Shown here: one piece after another, positions 42,579 through 53,223 of the stretch
How the letters are laid out: each line of letters starts with the position of its first letter
Position numbering within the stretch: the first letter of the stretch is position 1
NCBI GenBank assembly: GCA_030015575.1
Contig: CM057339.1
Location: forward strand, 702,224,761 to 702,288,760
From: Agapanthus africanus
Taxonomy: Eukaryota; Streptophyta; Magnoliopsida; Asparagales; Amaryllidaceae
Direction: 5' to 3'
Length of the DNA: 64,000 nt
Translations under genes and position numbers: made by a program
Notes under the pieces: generated by a model
Database searches by the model: none
What the model was told of the DNA's origin: nothing
What the model saw: only the letters and a program-made list of their open reading frames with translations

Positions 42579-45560
42579 ATGTCAGGCCATAATCAAGATA
42601 ATAATATGGATGTATTAACTGAACCCGATTATTGTACTGAGCAAAGGAATGTTAGACCCGTTCTTTCTTATAAGAGTTATAAGACTGAACAGGAAACAGG
42701 AGAACATCTGGATTCTCTAGCCGCCCAAAAGAGCATGCATGCTGATGCATCTTCTTCGGGTGTGTTAGTTATTGAGAACTGTTTCTCAGTTCACCCTACG
42801 TCCTGGGTATTAGATATCGGATCAGGATCCCATATATGTAAATTGTTTCATGGGCTACGGAAAGGTAGAGAACTGGGAAAAGGTGATCATTCCGTTCAAG
42901 TAGGGAACGGTGCAAGAATTATAGCCAAAGCAGTTGGCGAATATCACCTAGTATTGCCAAGTGGTAATACACTGATTCTAAATGAGTGCTATTATATACC
43001 GAACATGATGTGCAACATTATATCAGTTTCTTTATTAAGTAAAGAAGGATATAATTTTGTAGTAAAGGATAATATTATGAACATATTCCTAGATCAAAAG
43101 TTGATTGCATCAGGCTCGTTACATAATGGCATATTCATTCTAAATCAGAATACAGTCCTCAATATACAAAACACACACAAGAGGAAAAGTTCAGAAATAA
43201 ACGAATCCTTCTTATGGCATTATAGACTTGGCCATATCAATGAGGCACGGCTAGCTAAGTTACATAAAAATGGATATTTGAATTCATTCGAATTTTCATC
43301 TTATGATACTTGCCATTCATGTCTCAAAGGAAAAATGACCAAAGCTCCGTTTAGTGGACACGGAGAAAGAGTTACCGAACTCTTAGGACTGGTACATAGT
43401 GATGTATGCGGTCCCATGTCTACGCATGCCAGGAACGGTTCTTCCTACTTCATTACATTCACTGACGATCTCTCTAGATACGGGCATGTGTTCCTGTTGA
43501 AACACAAGTCTGAAGCTTTTGAGAAATTCAGAGAATATAAGCACGAAGTAGAGAACCAAACGGGCAAAAGTATTAAGATCCTTCGATCTGATCGAGCAGG
43601 AGAATACTTGAGCAATGATTTTCTGGATTATCTAAAAGAGAATGGGATTCTCTCTCAGCTTACTCCTCCTTATACACCACGACACAACGGTGTATCGGAA
43701 CGAAGGAATCAGACCCTATTAGATATGGTACGATCTATGATGAGCGAAGCTGAGTTACCTATTTCCTTCTGGGGGTATGCGCTTGTGACAGCCATATACA
43801 TATTGAATCTAGTTCCGTCTAAATCTGTACCTACCACACCATATGAGATATGGAGTGGGAAGAGACCATATTTTAAACGAGTTAAGATATGGGGTTGTCC
43901 GGCCTATGTCAAAAGACAAAATCCGGACAAACTCGAGGCACGATCAGTTCTTTGCAAATTTGTTGGATATCCAAAGAATTCTCAAGGATATTTTTTCTAC
44001 CACGCTGAGGAACAAAAAGTGTTTGTTGCTCAACATGCCACCTTTTTGGAAAAGGAATTTCTTGCAAAAGAAATTAGTGGCAAAGAGGTAGAGCTGGAAG
44101 AGGTTCCAGAAACACAAATTGCAACTGAAGATTTAGTAGAACCAGAGGATTCAGAAGTACCCGAAGAACCCCAACCTCTCCGCCGATCTAGTAGGGTTTC
44201 TCGTCCACCTGAGAGATACTACGGTTTTCTCATTGATGGTGGAAGCGAGGATTGCATCATGGATGCTGATGACCCGACTAGTTTCGAGCAGGCCATCACG
44301 AGTGGTGACTCTGTGAAATGGCTGGATGCAATGCGATCTGAGATGGAATCCATGTACACCAATAAAGTATGGATTTTGGAAAATGCTCCTGAAGGGGTAA
44401 AACCCATTGGGAGCAAGTGGATTTTTAAAAAGAAATTTGGTGTAGATGGAAAATTTGAGACTTTCAAAGCTAGACTTGTAGCAAAGGGATTTCGTCAACG
44501 ACCAGGTGTGGATTATGACGAAATCTTTTCTCCAGTGGCTATGCTTAAGTCCATCCGGATCTTACTTGCCATTGCTGCATACCATGACTACGAAATCTGG
44601 AAAATGGATGTTAAGACCGCCTTTCTAAATGGTGATTTAGAAGAGTGCGTGTACATGACTCAGCCAGAGGGCTTCGTAGATAGTGGGAGCAGCGGAAAGG
44701 TGTGCAAACTGCTTAAATCCATTTATGGGTTAAAGCAAGCATCGCGGAGTTAGAACATCTGCTTTGATGTAGTAGTCAATGAGTTTGACTTCATCAAAAA
44801 TATAGATGAACCTTGTATCTATAAGAAGGTAGCAGAGGGTAAGGTTGTCTTCCTCGTATTGTATCTATAGAGAGCTCGGATGCAAGGGATACCCTATGCT
44901 TCGGCAGTAGGCTCTATCATGTATGCGATGCTATGTACCAGACCCGATATAGCATACTCACTAAGTGTAGTGAGTCGGTATCAAGCAGATCCTGGAGAGA
45001 GTCACTGGACAGCTGTGAAGAACATTCTCAAGTACTTACGAAGGACTAAGGAGATGTTCTTGGTGTATGGTAACGGAGAACTCCAGGTGGAGTCCTTTAC
45101 CGATTCCAGCTTCCAAAGTGATAAGGACGACTCTAAGTCGCACTCGGGATTTATCTTTACCCTCAATGGAGGGGCGGTGTGTTGGAAGAGTTCCAAACAG
45201 GATACCGTTGCAGACTCGACGATGGAGGCTGAATACATCGCTGCCAAGGAGGCTGTCTGGATAAAGAAGTTCATTAGTGAACTTGGTGTGGTTCCATCCA
45301 TTGAACATCAAATACCTCTGTATTGCGATAACAATGGAGCAGTGGCTTTGGCCAAGGAACCCAGGTCCCATCAAAAGTCCAGACATATTTTAAGGCGGTA
45401 TCACCTGATCAGGGAGATAGTTGATCGCCGGGAGATCGAGGTCAGGAGAGTAGATACGAAGGACAACACTGCGGATCCACTCACGAAGGCTATTCCCTAG
45501 ATACAGTTTGAGAGATTATTCGGGATGCTAGGTATGAGATACTACAGCAGCTGGCCTTAG
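42579..45560 (+). pseudogene. gag-less copia pol of G (protease-integrase-RT-RNase H), three in-frame TAGs
   Basis: From the ATG at 42579 one frame runs to the natural stop 45558-45560, broken only by TAG at 44751 (a Trp position), 44868 and 45498 (a Gln position). About 60 codons without gag similarity precede the protease, whose active site reads D-I-G (42813) instead of D-T-G. Integrase looks intact: zinc ligands H43218, H43233, C43311, C43320; catalytic D43401, D43590, E43698 with D(35)E spacing. RT has the first catalytic Asp (44607), but an in-frame deletion at about 44868 removes the YVDD box and over 100 codons. RNase H keeps D45102, E near 45225-45233 and D45327 but lacks four residues after EYIAA. 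RT activity must be lost; integrase-level function could survive. Positions refer to codon starts. Confidence 0.9.
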
Positions 45561-45574
45561 TGCAAGTGGGAGAT
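45561..45574 (+). promoter_or_regulatory. polypurine tract of G
   Basis: tgcaagtgggagat immediately before the 3' LTR. Confidence 0.88.
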
Positions 45575-47777
45575 TGTTAGTTATGTATATGCCCTAGAGG
45601 CCATTGTTGTACATATGATGTATATTATAATGGATGCTTGGATATATATAGAGATGACTTTCTTGCTCGTCATGATAGTATGCTATTTGGTTTCACTTTA
45701 TCTTAACATGTTGACTTGTATTGGTTTACTGTTTTTCTCTCACATGTTGATAAAGCCCTTAGGATCTGTACTCGACTACTGGGACTATGATGAGATCATA
45801 CTAGTAGGACCACGGTAGTCAATGAGTACATCCTATAACTGTTCCTAGTAGAGGATATATCGAGACAGGGCATCGATACACCAGAGTAGACTAGCGTATA
45901 CACATCTTGACCCATATGATGGGCGATGGATGATCCCATATCCATCGGTGTTTGACATCAGAGATGGTGTACGGGTGCTCAGTGCAGACTGGGTACACTG
46001 GAGGGACTCGCCGAGAACTCCCAGATGGTGATATACCACACGTCAGATGGCAGTTCTCCGGTGACACTGGTACAGGGTAGTCTGTAGACCCGAGATCGTC
46101 ATAGAGTCTTGTGTGATTCCAACTGTGCTTTGATTTCCACCTTACCATGTCCAAGAAGGCGTGCAAAACGGTGGCTTTTGGGCACAGTCCCGAATCACAT
46201 GGAGGCAATGAACAATAGGAGGGGATTCGTCTCTCCCGGTATAGGGAGTTGATGTTGTGCTGTGTTCGATTGGCTATAACTGGAAGTCCCTGGCCAGGGC
46301 TGATATAGAGATTTACTGGTAAGTGTTGCTAGTAGTTTCTCGACCCGTTATGAGCCATACATCGACACGACTTATCGGTTACTGGGGTCTGACGTATACC
46401 ACCCCTAGACTTGATATGCAACATATCAGACGAACATACCGGACTGTACGAGAGTGTTACTGATTGGATTCACAGGAGAACGCACAGGCTAGCTTGTTGA
46501 TCTTCTGATCGCTTAATACCTGGGTGGCTGTTACGTTAAGCTGACCGCTTGCAGCTTGTGGGTGTTTGATATGATCATCACCTGCTACCGGCATATTGAC
46601 GATTCTTTAGAGTCCTACACAGAGGTTTCTTGGCTCAGGCGAAACGGAGTAGAGGCACATATGTGATATGTGCAGGACCGAGGATAATACGATATGAGAT
46701 ACCGTATTCTATTCTCGCGATATTTAGATATGAACCGGGTCATCGGATCAAGTGTTGATTTGATGAATCGGTACATGATATATTAGTCAGTTATATTCGA
46801 TATAATCGGATCGTCGGATCAAGTGTTGATTCGATGATTTAATGTATAATAATATATATGATATATTGTATTACATTATCTAATATTGGCTCGCTTTATT
46901 ATTTCATTTTCTCACTGGATGATACATTGATATATATGCGATATATGTTAATTGTATTATTTTCTTTTGTTGCAAATATATAATATATATGTGATATATA
47001 TTATTGTGACATGATATGATTTATTATTAAACATGTTTAAGGATGATTAAATGGGATTAGGGTTTGATTAAGGTTAGCTTCTTCTTGCACCTTCTAGAAG
47101 CTTTGCTTTTGTCTTGGTTAAGATATTATGGTTGATATTTTTCCATGACTCATAACTTAACCTAACCAAACCCTAACTCTAGTTTATTCTCTACAAACTC
47201 TTAGCCTATCATCCTTGACCATGGTTCTATAATCAATCATATACATTTCTTTTCTATTCATCATAAAAGGATTATCTTTTCCATTATCATCTTCTTCTCT
47301 CTTGAGTTCAAAAAGAAAAAGCTTGCTAAAAATTCCTTTTGTGATGATTTCTTGTGAGAAAGTGAATTAAAAAGAAAGCATAATTACTACTCCCTCATCC
47401 TCATCTAATCTAGCCCATTAGATTAGGGTGTTCATCTCTTTAGAGTGAGATAGCTTGGGTTATTGCAATTTCGACGTAGATCATCGGAGATTCGGAATAC
47501 TTCAAGCTAGCATGGATCATTCGAGTCATGGAGCTTCTTTAGAATCCGGGAGATCGTGGATCACGGCAAAGGGACTTCTACTCGGAGCTTGTGAAGCGAA
47601 GGAGCGGACTACAAAGGTTGTAATCCCTCACACTTAGATAAAAAGATGTTATCTTGCATGCTAAACCCTAATAATGTAGCAAAGATCCTGTCTTTGGGTT
47701 ATTCGGCACATGTAAAATTTTATTCATGCATGTTTGATGCTTTATGAACCTTCACAAGTGTGCCTAGGAACCCTACA
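45575..47777 (+). repeat. 3' LTR of G
   Basis: Collinear with the 5' LTR over its full length; ends ..CCTACA and is followed by gggta. Confidence 0.95.
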
Positions 47778-47782
47778 GGGTA

Positions 47783-48981
47783 GTCCATAAGCACGTCCTT
47801 AAATGTCCCCAGTGAAGGGAATATCGAGACTGGGTATCGATATTCCGGAGTATACTAGTATATTTGTTTCTATTTCTAGACCCCGACGAGGGACGATGGC
47901 CAGTCTCACAAGCCATTGGCGTTGTGTCATCTAAGATATTATACATGTGCTCACTGGAGGTGAGTACACTTGACGAACTCACCGAGAACATCAAGATGGT
48001 ATTATATCTATCGTTAAATAGCAGTTCTCTAGTGGAATGAGTACATGTTAGTTTTTTAATATGAGATTATCATTTGTCCCGTGTGAGTTCCCACTGTACT
48101 TAGATTACCGCCCTACCACGGCTCAAAGGAGTCATGCAAACAGGTTTTAGTTTGGTACAGTCCCGAGCCATATGGAGAAAGTGAGCGATTGTCAGGGATT
48201 TGTCTTTCCTGGTATTAGGAGTCGATGTCACGCTATGTTAGGTTGGCCATCATCCTAAATCCGTAGCCATGGTGGATGAGATTTACTGATAGGAGTTCAG
48301 TAGTTTCTCGGTTGGTGATGAGCTTAACTCCGGCACGGCTTATCGGGTTATTAGGGGTCTGACGTTATCCACCTCCAAGACCCGGTATGCGATACTCTTA
48401 GACGAAGAGACCGGACTTTATGGAGATTGTTACATTCAGGCTCCGTAAGGTATGAAAGGACTTGATTGTCGATCGCTTTTCGACATATACTTAGGTAGCC
48501 GTTACGTATAGTTAGTGCCGCTGACGTGCTTGTGGTTATGAATTTATCCAGTAAATCACTGCCAGCGTATTGTCGAGTCTTTAGAGTCCCACACAGAGGA
48601 TTTTCCCAGTTCAGGTGATATGATGTAGATGACGTATGTTGATACATACAGGGGTCTGATTAAATACGTGTACAGGTTACATAGACTTTAATCGGACGGT
48701 TGATAATACTAGCCGACATAGGATTAAGCTGAATTATTAAATCAAGTTTTGATTTAATAATTTATATATACATATATATTATATATTCTAGTATTATTAT
48801 TCACTGTTCATTTTCTCTCTCTTGGCTATTCGTATTTTTATACGGATACGTGTATTTGTATTTCGATACATATACCGGGTTGTATTCCGTATTTATACGG
48901 AATACTTTCTAGAAGATGGACAACTTATTTGTGAATATTAATTTATGAATATTCATGGAAATGAGGTGGATGGTGAGGTAT
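47783..48981 (+). repeat. LTR of F, second part, truncated at its 3' end
   Basis: Continues the F LTR after G. Aligns with the D LTR up to the ggaaatgaggtgga..gtgagg block, then breaks. The break is followed by two copies of atggtaatgtatattatccg about 90 bp apart (48990-49070). Confidence 0.75.
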
Positions 48982-49089
48982 ATTATTCATGGTAATGTAT
49001 ATTATCCGGTGTTCTTAAGGAATTTGAGTTAGCATACCCTTGGAACTATACATGGTAATGTATATTATCCGGTGTCCTTAAGAATATGG

Positions 49090-51082
49090 GGTTGGTACTC
49101 TTATTTCATTCATATTTACCTATGAGTTCTCTAGTTTTAGACACGCATTCATTAAAATGAAAGGTCCAAAGATTTTGAGAAGTTTATGGGTATAAGAATA
49201 AAATAGAGAACCATACGTTGGAAGTATCAGGATTCTTCGAAGTGTTCGAAAATATAGATACTTATACTAGGTATTCCATCATAGTAATATTGATAACTTG
49301 TTACTCATCTGTGGATGCGCTCCTTGGTGAGTAATGTTGTATGGTTTTTTTTCCATTTAGTTGATATGCACTGGAAATAGCTGCATGGCATTTGAATCTA
49401 GTTCCATCTAAATTAGTTCCATCTAAATTAGTGCTTTTGATTTTATATGGACATAGAATGGTTGCATATCTTAAGGTTGTTAAGATATGTAGTTATCTTG
49501 TTTCTATTTAAAAGTAGAATCTGGAAAAACTCAAGGCATGCTTTGGTAATGGCAGTTTGTGGATTATCCTAAGCATTCACTAGGGTTTTGCTTCTACCAT
49601 TTTCAAGATCAATAGTTATATTGTTCTTGGCTCTCCTCCTTTTTATAAAAGGAATCTTTTTACAAACGAAACTAGTAGAACTAATTCCAGAACCAAAAAC
49701 GGTTACTGAATATTTAGTAGAACCTAAGAATTCAATTGGACTCAACAAATCTTAGCCACTCCGCAAATTTAGTAGGTGATCTCAGCCACCCGAGAGATAC
49801 TTCGGTTTACTCGTAGACGGTGACATGGATGTTAGCATCATTGTGATGATAGCCCTACTAGTTGTTAACAGACCATGGGAAGTGGTGACTTCCGAATGAT
49901 GGATGGATACTTTACATCTAAGTTGGATTCCACACACTTCAACAAATTATGGAATTTGTTGGGTGCTCCTGAAGGGGTAAAACCTATTAGAAGCAAGCAG
50001 ATCTTTTGAGATCTGAGTAGGTGGAAAGATATTAACCTAATAACGCTAGACTTATTGTAAAGATTTTCATCAAATACCCGTTGTGGATTGTGATGATACT
50101 TTTACTTTAGTGTCTACGCTAAAATCCATACGGATATGACTTGTCACTGTTACTATTCAAGACTATAATATCTAGCAAGAGGATACCTATAACATTTTTC
50201 TAAATGGGAATTTGGAAGTGCACGTGTATATGACTCTGCCAGAGGGTTATCGTAGCCAGTGGGAGCAGCGGAAGGCGTGAAATTTTCTTATGTCTATCCA
50301 TAGACTAAAACATATATAGCGGAGATGGATCATCTGTTTTGATGTGACAGTCAAAGTGATTGACTTCATCAAAACAACAGATGAACCTAGAAAGAAGGGT
50401 GTAGGGAGTACTGTCCTGGGATTTGGATGACATACTCCTGATAGGAAGTGATATTCCTATACTACAATCGGTCAAACTTTGGTTGTTACAGATGTTTCTC
50501 CACATAGGATTTAGATTAGATATCAAGAATTCTGGTGACTAAATCTATGCTTTTAGATTTAAATTTGGGAAGTGTCCCAATCCGTAAACTTAGACACCAT
50601 TCTAAAAGTGCTTTAGAATAGAAAACTCATGGCTTGGTAGTGTACCCGCAGGTGATTGAGCCACCCTCTTTAAAGAGATGTCTTCTAGACTGATGAGGAG
50701 AGAAGCTGACATAAATGACATATTATTTGTTTAGTCAATTGAGTCATTCATGTTATGTCATGTACCGAACCAGAAGTTTCTTTTGCACTTGCTGAGATAT
50801 CAGGGATTCTGGTGACTAGATCTATGTTTTTAGATCTAGATTTGGGAAGTATCCTAATCGGGTACTTGGACACCATTCTAAAGTAGTTTAGAATGGATGA
50901 CTCCTAGCATGGTAGTTTACCAGCAGGTAATGGAGTCACCCTCTCCAAAAAGATGTCTTTCAGACTGATGAGCAGAGGGACTCGCATGAATGACACATTA
51001 TTTGCTTAGGCAATTGAGTCAATCATGCAATATCTTATACCAAACCAGTGAAAATATGTCTTAGCACCTATACTAGGGTTTT
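49090..51082 (+). pseudogene. decayed copia integrase-RT-RNase H of F
   Basis: Begins inside the integrase core (FITFTD..F-type remnant, 49120-49190) and passes through the integrase C-terminal region, RT (gaaggggtaaaacc near 49970) and a YVDD-region remnant (50420-50470) into RNase H. It shares derived changes with D rather than with A, G, H or K. No frame is open across a domain. A ~17 bp duplication (ttccatctaaattag, twice near 49410) is also present. Confidence 0.7.
50529..51082 (+). repeat. 277 bp tandem duplication in F pol
   Basis: Units 50529-50805 and 50806-51082 share blocks such as attctggtgact, ttgggaagt and caccattctaaa. They have diverged by scattered substitutions. Confidence 0.8.
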
Positions 51083-51232
51083 AAGAATATCAGGTATGCA
51101 ATTTAAAAATTTCTAAAGGGCTAAATCTACTTCCAAGATCGAACTAAAGGTTTAGGGTTACAAATAAAAGCTAAACAAGAGTTAAACTAAGTGAAGAGAA
51201 GTCACAACCATTGTAGCTAAGTCTTTCACTTC
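51083..51232. other. short unassigned stretch between F and H
   Basis: AT-rich, no recognisable motif. Its last five bases, acttc, are the expected duplication of H. Confidence 0.5.
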
Positions 51233-53168
51233 TGTAAGATGATGTCGTATACTCCACAGGTTTTTTAGAGAGACGGAATTTAAAAAAAACAATTTTAAAG
51301 CAAGCAATATCGACTAAACTTCCAAGATCTACCATAAGCCCTACTTAACAAAACTCACAAAGGTTCTAATCTACCATGTTAGTGATTTATACTTTATGAT
51401 ACAAGTCATTCAGGTCTTCTTGTCCCCTTCTTGAGCTCCTAGATGGTACGGATCGAGCTTGGTCGTCGGCTTCCTCGTGTCGAAGACGATCCATCTTAGA
51501 GTCTATGGTTCAAGCTCTAACCTCTAATATGAGATAACTAAAATACCTAGTTTGCTAATCTAGGTAGCTTAGGAGATGTAGAAAGTTAATTTGACTAATT
51601 TATCTAAAAATACCTTAGGTTTCACAACACATGTGGGGGTTAGAGTTTGAGGAAGAAGAAGAGAGCAAAGGAGGAGAGTGTGTGAAGTGAAGAATGAATG
51701 AAGAATGGCTAAGCTCAAAACTATCAAGCATGCAATATTTTTTATAGAATAATGCAACCATGCTTGAATAGTTATGAAAAATGAATAAACAAAAATAAAT
51801 AGCCATGCTTCATACCATGCTTTGAAAAAATCATCCCTCCGCCTCATTATCTATTTTCCATAAATAGATATTACACAAATGAGGTGTCTTCTTCTAGAAG
51901 CACTTCTTGTGAAATTACAAGAATGCCCTCACCATATATACATACCCGTATTCGTACTGTAAAAAATACGAATGCCAAGAGATAAAAAATAATCCAATAA
52001 TATAATACTAGAATGCGGCTTAATCTTAAGCCCACTAGTATTATCCGTCCAAACAAAGTTCGTGTAGCTAGTACAAATATATGATCAGAACCCTGCATGT
52101 AAAACCATACGGCCTCTACATAATTTCTCATGAACCAAAGAAACCCTCTTTGTAAGACTCTAAAGACTCAACAGTACGCTGGCAGTGGGTTTGACCACAA
52201 GCCCGTCAGTGGCACTAGCTACACGTAACAGATACCCAGGTACCTGTCGAAAAGAAGGTCGACGAGAAAACTCATCTGAATTCCTACTGAGCCAATCCGT
52301 GACAATCTCCGTACAGTCCGGTCTATTCTTCGGAGAGTATCGCATGCCGGGTCTAGGGGATGGAAAATGTCAGACCCCTAATAACCTGACAAGTCATGCC
52401 CATATGGCTTAAGATCATCCAAGAATTCACTGATCTAACTATCAGTAATTCTCAATATGCCCTAACCAGGGACTTATGGTGTTGGCCAACCGAACACAGC
52501 GCGACATTGAATCCCTATACCGGGAGAGACGAATCCCCAACAATCGCTCACTGCCCTTATGTGGCTCAGGACTGTACCCAACTAAAACCTATTTGCATGA
52601 CTCAGTAGAGCCATGGTAGGGTAATAATCAAAGCACAGTGGAAACTCATAGAAAACAAATGACGGCCTCAGGTTGACAGACTATCTGCACTCATGTCACC
52701 AGAGAACTGCTATTTAACGATAGGTATAATTCCATCTGGCCAGTTCTCGGTGAGTCTGTCCAGTGTACTCACCCCTAGTGAGCACTTGTTACAATCTTAG
52801 GTGCAACACAACAATGGCTGCGGGACCAACCATCGCCCCTCATCCGGGTCTAGAAATGTATACACTTGTCTACTCTAGAGTATCGATGCCCAGTCTCGAT
52901 ACTCCCAGACTAGGGACATTTAAGGATGTGCTTATCGACTACCCAGCTCCCATAAGTATGATTGCCATCATAACGCTAGTAGTCAAGCAATGATCCTACA
53001 GGCTTTATCAACATGTACAAGCGATATAAAATAACAAGTAAAACATATACACATGTTAAGATAAAAGAAAACCAAATTGCATATTATCATATTGAGCAAG
53101 ATTGTCCAGTACATACATATTCCTAACATCCTATACAATGAAGGCCTCTAGGGCATACATATCCAACA
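51233..53168 (-). repeat. 3' LTR of H
   Basis: On the minus strand TGTTGG...cttaca. The end was placed by aligning with the LTR ends of A and K (ttccgcctccc..gcgatatcgacttgca-type terminus), where H reads a degenerate version. Confidence 0.8.
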
Positions 53169-53223
53169 ATCTCCCACTTGCACTTAGCCTTGTAATTTGT
53201 GTATTAAGTACCCAATGTCTGCA

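Larger units (their letters stand above)
37614..47777 (+). mobile_element. copia element G, gag-less subfamily, nearly complete
   Basis: LTRs 37614-39815 and 45575-47777, both TGTTAG...CCCTACA, are almost identical by eye and flanked by the perfect duplication gggta (37609-37613 and 47778-47782). Its 10.2 kb comprise LTR, primer site, ~2.75 kb leader, a pol frame that begins at protease, polypurine tract and LTR. There is no gag. It is among the youngest insertions here, yet lacks part of RT. B is its closest relative in the window. The host is the LTR of F. Confidence 0.95.
37366..51082 (+). mobile_element. copia element F, truncated, split by G
   Basis: Begins TGTTGGATATAGTGCC after agatg (37361-37365, expected duplication). 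The LTR is interrupted by G; pre-insertion text rebuilds across gggta. The LTR is cut short near 48981 and joined to integrase, so the LTR end, primer site, leader, gag and protease are missing. Decayed pol follows to about 51082, and no 3' LTR is present. Same subfamily as D and I. Confidence 0.75.

Noticed and set aside
43843..44498. Alternative frames overlapping G pol on both strands
   Set aside because: Shadows of the conserved integrase/RT frame.
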